Assembly: GCF_040115645.1 (NCBI RefSeq)
Contig: NW_027096022.1
Span: forward strand, 62,001-126,000
Direction: 5' to 3'
Origin: Euwallacea fornicatus
Lineage: Eukaryota > Arthropoda > Insecta > Coleoptera > Curculionidae
DNA: 64,000 nt
The number at the start of each line of letters is the position of its first letter. Within the stretch, counting starts at the first letter, position 1. The position numbers were made by a program, and so were the translations under genes. The notes under the pieces were generated by a model that saw nothing but the letters and a program-made list of their open reading frames with translations, was not told the DNA's origin and did no database searches. Shown here in pieces: positions 42,651 through 55,300 of the stretch.

Positions 42651-45600
42651 TGATCAGCTCGACAAGATCTTTAAGATGACAAAACACATCATGATTGCAT
42701 CTTGTTGAATTTCAGAGAAAAATAGTACTTTATGTGCTCAAACAATCAAAATGTGTGATTGTTCTAAATTTGAAGTTCGATAACTTCGACAAATGACGAC
42801 CAAATGTCTTAAACATAGTGTCAAATTAATCACCGCGACGAGATCATTAAGATGACAAAACACATCATGATTGCATCTTGTTGAATTTCAGAGAAAAATA
42901 GTACTTTATGTGCTCAAACACTCAAAATGTGTGATTGTTCTAAATTTGAAGTTCAATAACTTCGACAAATGACGACCAAATATCTTAAACAGAGTGTCAA
43001 ATTAATCAGCTCGACGAGATCTTTAAGATGACAAAACACATCATAATTGCATCTTGTTGAATTTCCAAGAAAAATAGTACTTTATGTGCTCAAACACTCA
43101 AAATGTGTGATTGTTCTAAATTTGAAGTTCGATAACTACGACAAATGACGACCAAATATCTTAAACAAAGTGTCAAATTAATCAGCTCGACGAGATCTTT
43201 AAGATGACAAAACACATCATAATTGCATCTTGTTGAATTTCCAAGAAAAATAGTACTTTATGTGCTCAAACACTCAAAATGTGTGATTGTTCTAAATTTG
43301 AAGTTCGATAACTTCGACAAATGACGACCAAATGTCTTAAACAGAGTGTCAAATTAATCAGCTCGACGAGATCTTTAAGATGACAAAACACATCATAATT
43401 GCATCTTGTTGAATTTCCAAGAAAAATAGTACTTTATGTGCTCAAACACTCAAAATGTGTGATTGTTCTAAATTTGAAGTTCGATAACTTCGACAAATGA
43501 CGACCAAATGACTTAAACATAGTGTCAAATTAATCACCGCGACGAGATCTTTAAGATTACAAAACACATCATAATTACATCTTGTTGAATTTCCAAGAAA
43601 AATAGGACTTTATGTGCTCAAACACTCAAAATGTGTGATTGTTCTAAATTTGAAGTTCGATAACTACGACAAATGACGACCAAATGTCTTAAACAGAGTG
43701 TCAAATTAATCAGCTCGACGAGATCTTTAAGATGATAAAACACATCATAATTGCATCTTGTTGAATTTCCAAGAAAAATAGTACTTTATGTGCTCAAACA
43801 CTCAAAATGTGTGATTGTTCTAAATTTGAAGTTCGATAACTTCGACAAATGACGACCAAATGTCTTAAACATAGTGTCAAATTAATCACCGCGACGAGAT
43901 CTTTAAGATTACAAAACACATCATAATTACATCTTGTTGAATTTCCAAAAAAAATAGGACTTTATGTGCTCAAACACTCAAAATGTGTGATTGTTCTAAA
44001 TTTGAAGTTCGATAACTACGACAAATGACGACCAAATATCTTAAACAGAGTGTCAAATTAATCAGCTCGACGAGATCTTTAAGATGACAAAACACATCAT
44101 AATTGCATCTTGTTGAATTTCCAAGAAAAATAGTACTTTATGTGCTCAAACACTCAAAATGTGTGATTGTTCTAAATTTGAAGTTCGATAACTACGACAA
44201 ATGACGACCAAATATCTTAAACAAAGTGTCAAATTAATCAGCTCGACGAGATCTTTAAGATGACAAAACACATCATAATTGCATCTTGTTGAATTTCCAA
44301 GAAAAATAGTACTTTATGTGCTCAAACACTCAAAATGTGTGATTGTTCTAAATTTGAAGTTCGATAACTACGACAAATGACGACCAAATATCTTAAACAG
44401 AGTGTCAAATTAATCACCGCGACGAGATCTTTAAGATTACAAAACACATCATAATTACATCTTGTTGAATTTCCAAGAAAAATAGGACTTTATGTGCTCA
44501 AACACTCAAAATGTGTGATTGTTCTAAATTTGAAGTTCGATAACTACGACAAATGACGACCAAATATCTTAAACAAAGTGTCAAATTAATCAGCTCGACG
44601 AGATCTTTAAGATGACAAAACACATCATAATTGCATCTTGTTGAATTTCCAAGAAAAATAGGACTTTATGTGCTCAAACACTCAAAATGTGTGATTGTTC
44701 TAAATTTGAAGTTCGATAACTACGACAAATGACGACCAAATATCTTAAACAAAGTGTCAAATTAATCAGCTCGACGAGATCTTTAAGATGACAAAACACA
44801 TCATAATTGCATCTTGTTGAATTTCCAAGAAAAATAGGACTTTATGTGCTCAAACACTCAAAATGTGTGATTGTTCTAAATTTGAAGTTCGATAACTACG
44901 ACAAATGACGACCAAATATCTTAAACAAAGTGTCAAATTAATCAGCTCGACGAGATCTTTAAGATGACAAAACACATCATAATTGCATCTTGTTGAATTT
45001 CCAAGAAAAATAGGACTTTATGTGCTCAAACACTCAAAATGTGTGATTGTTCTAAATTTGAAGTTCGATAACTACGACAAATGACGACCAAATATCTTAA
45101 ACAAAGTGTCAAATTAATCAGCTCGACGAGATCTTTAAGATGACAAAACACATCATAATTGCATCTTGTTGAATTTCCAAGAAAAATAGGACTTTATGTG
45201 CTCAAACACTCAAAATGTGTGATTGTTCTAAATTTGAAGTTCGATAACTACGACAAATGACGACCAAATATCTTAAACAAAGTGTCAAATTAATCAGCTC
45301 GACGAGATCTTTAAGATGACAAAACACATCATAATTGCATCTTGTTGAATTTCCAAGAAAAATAGGACTTTATGTGCTCAAACACTCAAAATGTGTGATT
45401 GTTCTAAATTTGAAGTTCGATAACTACGACAAATGACGACCAAATATCTTAAACAGAGTGTCAAATTAATCACCGCGACGAGATCTTTAAGATTACAAAA
45501 CACATCATAATTACATCTTGTTGAATTTCCAAGAAAAATAGGACTTTATGTGCTCAAACACTCAAAATGTGTGATTGTTCTAAATTTGAAGTTCGATAAC

Positions 45601-46874
45601 TACGACAAATGACGACCAAATATCTTAAACAAAGTGTCAAATTAATCAGCTCGACGAGATCTTTAAGATGACAAAACACATCATAATTGCATCTTGTTGA
45701 ATTTCCAAGAAAAATAGGACTTTATGTGCTCAAACACTCAAAATGTGTGATTGTTCTAAATTTGAAGTTCGATAACTACGACAAATGACGACCAAATATC
45801 TTAAACAGAGTGTCAAATTAATCACCGCGACGAGATCTTTAAGATTACAAAACACATCATAATTACATCTTGTTGAATTTCCAAGAAAAATAGGACTTTA
45901 TGTGCTCAAACACTCAAAATGTGTGATTGTTCTAAATTTGAAGTTCGATAACTTCGACAAATGACGACCAAATGTCTTAAACATAGTGTCAAATTAATCA
46001 CCGTGACGAGATCTTTAAGATTACAAAACACATCATAATTACATCTTGTTGAATTTCCAAGAAAAATAGGACTTTATGTGCTCAAACACTCAAAATGTGT
46101 GATTGTTCTAAATTTGAAGTTCGATAACTACGACAAATGACGACCAAATATCTTAAACAAAGTGTCAAATTAATCAGCTCGACGAGATCTTTAAGATGAC
46201 AAAACACATCATAATTGCATCTTGTTGAATTTCCAAGAAAAATAGTACTTTATGTGCTCAAACACTCAAAATGTGTGATTGTTCTAAATTTGAAGTTCGA
46301 TAACTTCGACAAATGACGACCAAATGTCTTAAACAGAGTGTCAAATTAATCAGCTCGACAAGATCTTTAAGATGACAAAACACATCATGATTGCATCTTG
46401 TTGAATTTCAGAGAAAAATAGTACGTTATGTGCTCAAACACTCAAAATGTGTGATTGTTCTAAATTTGAAGTTCGATAACTTCGACAAATGACGACCAAA
46501 TGTCTTAAACAGAGTGTCAAATTAATCAGCTCGACAAGATCTTTAAGATGACAAAACACATCGTGATTGCATCTTGTTGAATTTCAGAGAAAAATAGAAC
46601 TTTATCTGCTCAAACACACAACTTTTGTGACTTTTCAAATTTTGAATCTCGATAACTACGACAAATGACGACCAAATGTCTTAAACAGAGTGTCAAATTA
46701 ATCAGCTCGACAAGATCTTTAAGATGACAAAACACTTCGTGATTGCATCTTGTTGAATTTCAGAGAAAAATAGAACTTTATCTGCTCAAACACACAACTT
46801 TTGTGACTTTTCAAATTTTGAATCTCGATAACTACGACAAATGACGACCAAATGTCTTAAACAGAGTGTCAAAT
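42651..46874 (+). repeat. HOR unit 9, 24 monomers (4224 bp)
   Basis: The unit is exactly 24 periods. It starts like units 7 and 8 (CATTAAG at 42845, GATGATAAAA near 43735, CCAAAAAAAATAGG near 43945) but is lengthened by a run of identical single monomers at 44537-45416. Thus it reaches the same size as unit 3 by a different route. Singletons include A at 43511, G at 46425 (GTACGTT) and T near 46736. Confidence 0.86.
44537..45416 (+). repeat. Five identical consecutive monomers
   Basis: Monomer starts at 44537, 44713, 44889, 45065 and 45241 carry the same sequence by eye: TACG, AAATATC, CAAAG, AGCTCGACGAG, GATGAC, CATAATTGC, CCAAG, GGACTT, J block. A sixth copy lies at 45593-45768 after one different monomer. 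CAAAG monomers elsewhere in this domain normally end in GTACTT, so this is a hybrid of two types that was then amplified one monomer at a time. It is the clearest monomer-scale expansion in the window. Confidence 0.85.
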
Positions 46875-48428
46875 TGATCAGCTCGACAAGATCTTTAAGA
46901 TGACAAAACACATCATGATTGCATCTTGTTGAATTTCAGAGAAAAATAGTACTTTATGTGCTCAAACAATCAAAATGTGTGATTGTTCTAAATTTGAAGT
47001 TCGATAACTTCGACAAATGACGACCAAATGTCTTAAACATAGTGTCAAATTAATCACCGCGACGAGATCATTAAGATGACAAAACACATCATGATTGCAT
47101 CTTGTTGAATTTCAGAGAAAAATAGTACTTTATGTGCTCAAACACTCAAAATGTGTGATTGTTCTAAATTTGAAGTTCAATAACTTCGACAAATGACGAC
47201 CAAATATCTTAAACAGAGTGTCAAATTAATCACCGCGACGAGATCTTTAAGATTACAAAACACATCATAATTGCATCTTGTTGAATTTCCAAGAAAAATA
47301 GGACTTTATGTGCTCAAACACTCAAAATGTGTGATTGTTCTAAATTTGAAGTTCGATAACTACGACAAATGACGACCAAATGTCTTAAACAGAGTGTCAA
47401 ATTAATCAGCTCGACGAGATCTTTAAGATGATAAAACACATCATAATTGCATCTTGTTGAATTTCCAAGAAAAATAGTACTTTATGTGCTCAAACACTCA
47501 AAATGTGTGATTGTTCTAAATTTGAAGTTCGATAACTTCGACAAATGACGACCAAATGTCTTAAACATAGTGTCAAATTAATCACCGCGACGAGATCTTT
47601 AAGCTTACAAAACACATCATAATTACATCTTGTTGAATTTCCAAGAAAAATAGGACTTTATGTGCTCAAACACTCAAAATGTGTGATTGTTCTAAATTTG
47701 AAGTTCGATAACTACGACAAATGACGACCAAATGTCTTAAACAGAGTGTCAAATTAATCAGCTCGACGAGATCTTTAAGATGATAAAACACATCATAATT
47801 GCATCTTGTTGAATTTCCAAGAAAAATAGTACTTTATGTGCTCAAACACTCAAAATGTGTGATTGTTCTAAATTTGAAGTTCGATAACTTCGACAAATGA
47901 CGACCAAATGTCTTAAACATAGTGTCAAATTAATCACCGCGACGAGATCTTTAAGATTACAAAACACATCATAATTACATCTTGTTGAATTTCCAAAAAA
48001 AATAGGACTTTATGTGCTCAAACACTCAAAATGTGTGATTGTTCTAAATTTGAAGTTCGATAACTACGACAAATGACGACCAAATATCTTAAACAGAGTG
48101 TCAAAGTAATCAGCTCGACGAGATCTTTAAGATGACAAAACACATCATAATTGCATCTTGTTGAATTTCCAAGAAAAATAGTACTTTATGTGCTCAAACA
48201 CTCAAAATGTGTGATTGTTCTAAATTTGAAGTTCGATAACTACGACAAATGACGACCAAATATCTTAAACAAAGTGTCAAATTAATCAGCTCGACGAGAT
48301 CTTTAAGATGACAAAACACATCATAATTGCATCTTGTTGAATTTCCAAGAAAAATAGTACTTTATGTGCTCAAACACTCAAAATGTGTGATTGTTCTAAA
48401 TTTGAAGTTCGATAACTACGACAAATGA
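46875..48428 (+). repeat. Final anchor and start of the transition segment
   Basis: This stretch opens with TTGATCAG, CATTAAG (47069) and TTCAATAAC (near 47175), then follows the order seen after the first anchor at 15.4-16 kb (offset 31680 bp, 180 periods). GATGATAAAA occurs twice (landmarks 47431 and 47783), 352 bp apart. Singletons are C at 47604, which makes AAGCTT (a HindIII site), and G at 48106 (CAAAGTAATC). No further TTGATCAG anchor follows, so the HOR domain ends here. Confidence 0.8.
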
Positions 48429-50288
48429 CGACCAAATGTCTTAAACAGAGTGTCAAATTAATCAGCTCGACAAGATCTTTAAGATGACAAAACACATCAT
48501 GATTGCATCTTGTTGAATTTCAGAGAAAAATAGAACTTTATCTGCTCAAACACACAACTTTTGTGACTTTTCAAATTTTGAATCTCGATAACTTCGACAA
48601 ATGACGACCAAATGTCTTAAACAGAGTGTCAAATTAATCAGCTCGACAAGATCTTTAAGATGACAAAACACATCGTGATTGCATCTTGTTGAATTTCAGA
48701 GAAAAATAGAACTTTATCTGCTCAAACACACAACTTTTGTGACTTTTCAAATTTTGAATCTCGATAACTTCGACAAATGACGACCAAATGTCTTAAACAT
48801 AGTGTCAAATTAATCACCGTGACGAGATCTTTAAGATGACAAACCACATCGTGATTGCATCTTGTTGAATTTCAGAGAAAAATAGAACTTTATCTGCTCA
48901 AACACACAACTTTTGTGACTTTTCAAATTTTGAATCTCGATAACTTCGACAAATGACGACCAAATGTCTTAAACATAGTGTCAAATTAATCACCGTGACG
49001 AGATCTTTAAGATGACAAAACACATCATGATTGCATCTTGTTGAATTTCAGAGAAAAATAGTACTTTATGTGCTCAAACACACAACTTTTGTGACTTTTC
49101 AAATTTTGAATCTCGATAACTTCGACAAATGACGACCAAATGTCTTAAACAGAGTGTCAAATTAATCAGCTCGACGAGATCTTTAAGATGACAAAACACA
49201 TCATAATTGCATCTTGTTGAATTTCCAACAAAAATAGCACTTTATCTGCTCAAACACACAACTTTTGTGACTTTTCAAATTTTGAATCTCGATAACTTCG
49301 ACAAATGACGACCAAATGTCTTAAACAGAGTGTCAAATTAATCAGCTCGACGACATCTTTAAGATGACAAAACACATCATAATTGCGTCTTGTTGAATTT
49401 CCAACAAAAATAGCACTTTATCTGCTCAAACACACAACTTTTGTGACTTTTCAAATTTTGAATCTCGATAACTTCGACAAATGACGACCAAATGTCTTAA
49501 ACAGAGTGTCAAATTAATCAGCTCGACGAGATCTTTAAGATGACAAAACACATCATAATTGCGTCTTGTTGACTTTCCAACAAAAATAGCACTTTATCTG
49601 CTCAAACACACAACTTTTGTGACTTTTCAAATTTTGAATCTCGATAACTTCGACAAATGACGACCAAATGTCTTAAACAGAGTGTCAAATTAATCAGCTC
49701 GACGAGATCTTTAAGATGACAAAACACATCATAATTGCATCTTGTTGAATTTCCAACAAAAATAGCACTTTATCTGCTCAAACACACAACTTTTGTGACT
49801 TTTCAAATTTTGAATCTCGATAACTTCGACAAATGACGACCAAATGTCTTAAACAGAGTGTCAAATTAATCAGCTCGACAAGATCTTTAAGATGACAAAA
49901 CACATCGTGATTGCATCTTGTTGAATTTCAGAGAAAAATAGAACTTTATCTGCTCAAACACACAACTTTTGTGACTTTTCAAATTTTGAATCTCGATAAC
50001 TACGACAAATGACGACCAAATGTCTTAAACATAGTGTCAAATTAATCACCGCGACGAGATCTTTAAGATGACAAAACACATCATGATTGCATCTTGTTGA
50101 ATTTCAGAGAAAAATAGTACTTTATGTGCTCAAACACTCAAAATGTGTGATTGTTCTAAATTTGAAGTTCGATAACTTCGCCAAATGACGACCAAATGTC
50201 TTAAACAGATTGTCAAATTAATCAGCTCGACGACATCTTTAAGATGACAAAACACATCATAATTGCGTCTTGTTGAATTACCAACAAA
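48429..50288 (+). repeat. Domain-boundary module rich in K and CCAAC/TAGCAC monomers
   Basis: Mostly K monomers, with five of the eight CCAAC/TAGCAC monomers of the window (49225, 49401, 49577, 49753, 50281). Two copies carry CGACATC instead of CGAGATC and so lose the BglII site (near 49353 and 50233). The monomer starting near 50173 is unusually mutated (C at 50181, T at 50210, GAATTACC near 50280). The first two-thirds repeat the 17.1-17.96 kb module. Extra private changes suggest older or less homogenised copies than those on either side. Confidence 0.8.
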
Positions 50289-51630
50289 AATAGCACTTTA
50301 TCTGCTCAAACACACAACTTTTGTGACTTTTCAAATTTTGAATCTCGATAACTTCGACAAATGACGACCAAATGTCTTAAACAGAGTGTCAAATTAATCA
50401 GCTCGACGAGATCTTTAAGATGACAAAACACATCATAATTGCATCTTGTTGAATTTCCAAGAAAAATAGTACTTTATGTGCTCAAACACTCAAAATGTGT
50501 GATTGTTCTAAATTTGAAGTTCGATAACTGCGACAAATGACGACCAAATGTCGTAAACAGAGTGTCAAATTAATCAGCTCGACGAGATCTTTAAGATGAC
50601 AAAACACATCATGATTGCATCTTGTTGAATTTCAGAGAAAAATAGTACTTTATGTGCTCAAACACTCAAAATGTGTGATTGTTCTAAATTTGAAGTTCGA
50701 TAACTTCGACAAATGACGACCAAATGTCTTAAACATAGTGTCAAATTAATCACCGCGACGAGATCTTTAAGATGACAAAACATATCATGATTGCATCTTG
50801 TTGAATTTCAGAGAAAAATAGTACTTTATGTGCTCAAACACTCAAAATGTGTGATTGTTCTAAATTTGAAGTTCGATAACTTCGACAAATGACGACCAAA
50901 TGTCTTAAACATAGTGTCAAATTAATCAGCTCGACAAGATCTTTAAGATGACAAAACACATCATAATTGCATCTTGTTGAATTTCCACGAAAAATAGGAC
51001 TTTATGTGCTCAAACACTCAAAATGTGTGATTGTTCTAAATTTGAAGTTCGATAACTTCGACAAATGACGACCAAATGTCTTAAACATAGTGTCAAATTA
51101 ATCACCGCGACGAGATCTTTAAGATGACAAAACACATCATGATTGCATCTTGTTGAATTTCAGAGAAAAATAGAACTTTATCTGCTCAAACACACAACTT
51201 TTGTGACTTTTCAAATTTTGAATCTCGATAACTACGACAAATGACGACCAAATGTCTTAAACAGAGTGTCAAATTAATCAGCTCGACAAGATCTTTAAGA
51301 TGACAAAACACATCATGATTGCATCTTGTTGAATTTCAGAGAAAAATAGTACTTTATGTGCTCAAACACACAACTTTTGTGACTTTTCAAATTTTGAATC
51401 TCGATAACTACGACAAATGACGACCAAATGTCTTAAACATAGTGTCAAATTAATCACCGCGACGAGATCTTTAAGATGACAAAACACATCATGATTGCAT
51501 CTTGTTGAATTTCAGAGAAAAATAGAACTTTATCTGCTCAAACACACAACTTTTGTGACTTTTCAAATTTTGAATCTCGATAACTACGACAAATGACGAC
51601 CAAATGTCTTAAACAGAGTGTCAAATTAAT

Positions 51631-52334
51631 CACCGTGACGAGATCTTTAAGATGACAAAACACATCATGATTGCATCTTGTTGAATTTCAGAGAAAAATA
51701 GAACTTTATCTGCTCAAACACACAACTTTTGTGACTTTTCAAATTTTGAATCTCGATAACTACGACAAATGACGACCAAATGTCTTAAACAGAGTGTCAA
51801 ATTAATCAGCTCGACAAGATCTTTAAGATGACAAAACACATCATGATTGCATCTTGTTGAATTTCAGAGAAAAATAGAACTTTATCTGCTCAAACACACA
51901 ACTTTTGTGACTTTTCAAATTTTGAATCTCGATAACTACGACAAATGACGACCAAATGTCTTAAACAGAGTGTCAAATTAATCACCGTGACGAGATCTTT
52001 AAGATGACAAAACACATCATGATTGCATCTTGTTGAATTTCAGAGAAAAATAGAACTTTATCTGCTCAAACACACAACTTTTGTGACTTTTCAAATTTTG
52101 AATCTCGATAACTACGACAAATGACGACCAAATGTCTTAAACAGAGTGTCAAATTAATCAGCTCGACAAGATCTTTAAGATGACAAAACACATCATGATT
52201 GCATCTTGTTGAATTTCAGAGAAAAATAGAACTTTATCTGCTCAAACACACAACTTTTGTGACTTTTCAATTTTTGAATCTCGATAACTTCGACAAATGA
52301 CGACCAAATGTCTTAAACATAGTGTCAAATTAAT
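51631..52334 (+). repeat. Two copies of a 352-bp K-type dimer
   Basis: K monomers with ACCGTGACGAG alternate with K monomers with AGCTCGACAAG. CACCGTG lies at 51631, 51983 and 52335, exactly 352 bp apart. This is a two-monomer HOR within the third domain; the third occurrence (52335) leads into J monomers, ending the run. Confidence 0.82.
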
Positions 52335-55300
52335 CACCGTGACGAGATCTTTAAGATGACAAAACACATCATGATTGCATCTTGTTGAATTTCAGAGAAA
52401 AATAGTACTTTATGTGCTCAAACACTCAAAAGGTGTGATTGTTCTAAATTTGAAGTTCGATAACTTCGACAAATGACGACCAAATGTCTTAAACATAGTG
52501 TCAAATTAATCACCGCGACGAGATCTTTAAGATGACAAAACACATCATGATTGCATCTTGTTGAATTTCAGAGAAAAATAGTACTTTATGTGCTCAAACA
52601 CTCAAAATGTGTGATTGTTCTAAATTTGAAGTTCGATAACTTCGACAAATGACGACCAAATGTCTTAAACATAGTGTCAAATTAATCAGCTCGACAAGAT
52701 CTTTAAGATGACAAAACACATCATAATTGCATCTTGTTGAATTTCCAAGAAAAATAGGACTTTATGTGCTCAAACACTCAAAATGTGTGATTGTTCTAAA
52801 TTTGAAGTTCGATAACTTCGACAAATGACGACCAAATGTCTTAAACATAGTGTCAAATTAATCACCGCGACGAGATCTTTAAGATGACAAAACACATCAT
52901 GATTGCATCTTGTTGAATTTCAGAGAAAAATAGAACTTTATCTGCTCAAACACACAACTTTTGTGACTTTTCAAATTTTGAATCTCGATAACTACGACAA
53001 ATGACGACCAAATGTCTTAAACAGAGTGTCAAATTAATCAGCTCGACAAGATCTTTAAGATGACAAAACACATCATGATTGCATCTTGTTGAATTTCAGA
53101 GAAAAATAGAACTTTATCTGCTCAAACACACAACTTTTGTGACTTTTCAAATTTTGAATCTCGATAACTTCGACAAATGACGACCAAATGTCTTAAACAT
53201 AGTGTCAAATTAATCAGCTCGACAAGATCTTTAAGATGACAAAACACATCATGATTGCATCTTGTTGAATTTCAGAGAAAAATAGTACTTTATGTGCTCA
53301 AACACTCAAAATGTGTGATTGTTCTAAATTTGAAGTTCGATAACTTCGACAAATGACGACCAAATGTCTTAAACATAGTGTCAAATTAATCACCGCGACG
53401 AGATCTTTAAGATGACAAAACACATCATGATTGCATCTTGTTGAATTTCAGAGAAAAATAGTACTTTATGTGCTCAAACACTCAAAATGTGTGATTGTTC
53501 TAAATTTGAAGTTCGATAACTTCGACAAATGACGACCAAATGTCTTAAACATAGTGTCAAATTAATCACCGCGACGAGATCTTTAAGATGACAAAACACA
53601 TCATGATTGCATCTTGTTGAATTTCAGAGAAAAATAGTACTTTATGTGCTCAAACACTCAAAATGTGTGATTGTTCTAAATTTGAAGTTCGATAACTTCG
53701 ACAAATGACGACCAAATGTCTTAAACATAGTGTCAAATTAATCACCGCGACGAGATCTTTAAGATGACAAAACACATCATAATTGCATCTTGTTGAATTT
53801 CCACGAAAAATAGGACTTTATGTGCTCAAACACTCAAAATGTGTGATTGTTCTAAATTTGAAGTTCGATAACTTCGACAAATGACGACCAAATGTCTTAA
53901 ACATAGTGTCAAATTAATCACCGCGACGAGATCTTTAAGATGACAAAACACATCATGATTGCATCTTGTTGAATTTCAGAGAAAAATAGAACTTTATCTG
54001 CTCAAACACACAACTTTTGTGACTTTTCAAATTTTGAATCTCGATAACTACGACAAATGACGACCAAATGTCTTAAACAGAGTGTCAAATTAATCAGCTC
54101 GACAAGATCTTTAAGATGACAAAACACATCATGATTGCATCTTGTTGAATTTCAGAGAAAAATAGTACTTTATGTGCTCAAACACTCAAAATGTGTGATT
54201 GTTCTAAATTTGAAGTTCGATAACTTCGACAAATGACGACCAAATGTCTTAAACATAGTGTCAAATTAATCACCGCGACGAGATCTTTAAGATGACAAAA
54301 CACATCATGATTGCATCTTGTTGAATTTCAGAGAAAAATAGTACTTTATGTGCTCAAACACTCAAAATGTGTGATTGTTCTAAATTTGAAGTTCGATAAC
54401 TTCGACAAATGACGACCAAATGTCTTAAACATAGTGTCAAATTAATCACCGCGACGAGATCTTTAAGATGACAAAACACATCATGATTGCATCTTGTTGA
54501 ATTTCAGAGAAAAATAGTACTTTATGTGCTCAAACACTCAAAATGTGTGATTGTTCTAAATTTGAAGTTCGATAACTTCGACAAATGACGACCAAATGTC
54601 TTAAACATAGTGTCAAATTAATCAGCTCGACAAGATCTTTAAGATGACAAAACACATCATAATTGCATCTTGTTGAATTTCCAAGAAAAATAGGACTTTA
54701 TGTGCTCAAACACTCAAAATGTGTGATTGTTCTAAATTTGAAGTTCGATAACTTCGACAAATGACGACCAAATGTCTTAAACATAGTGTCAAATTAATCA
54801 CCGCGACGAGATCTTTAAGATGACAAAACACATCATGATTGCATCTTTTTGAATTTCAGAGAAAAATAGAACTTTATCTGCTCAAACACACAACTTTTGT
54901 GACTTTTCAAATTTTGAATCTCGATAACTACGACAAATGACGACCAAATGTCTTAAACAGAGTGTCAAATTAATCACCGCGACGAGATCTTTAAGATGAC
55001 AAAACACATCATGATTGCATCTTGTTGAATTTCAGAGAAAAATAGAACTTTATCTGCTCAAACACACAACTTTTGTGACTTTTCAAATTTTGAATCTCGA
55101 TAACTACGACAAATGACGACCAAATGTCTTAAACAGAGTGTCAAATTAATCACCGCGACGAGATCTTTAAGATGACAAAACACATCATGATTGCATCTTG
55201 TTGAATTTCAGAGAAAAATAGAACTTTATCTGCTCAAAAACACAGCTTTTGTGACTTTTCAAATTTTGAATCTCGATAACTTCGACAAATGACGACCAAA

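Noticed and set aside
47601..47606. HindIII site AAGCTT as a possible junction or cloning scar
   Set aside because: It comes from one substitution (C at 47604) in an otherwise normal monomer that stays in register on both sides.
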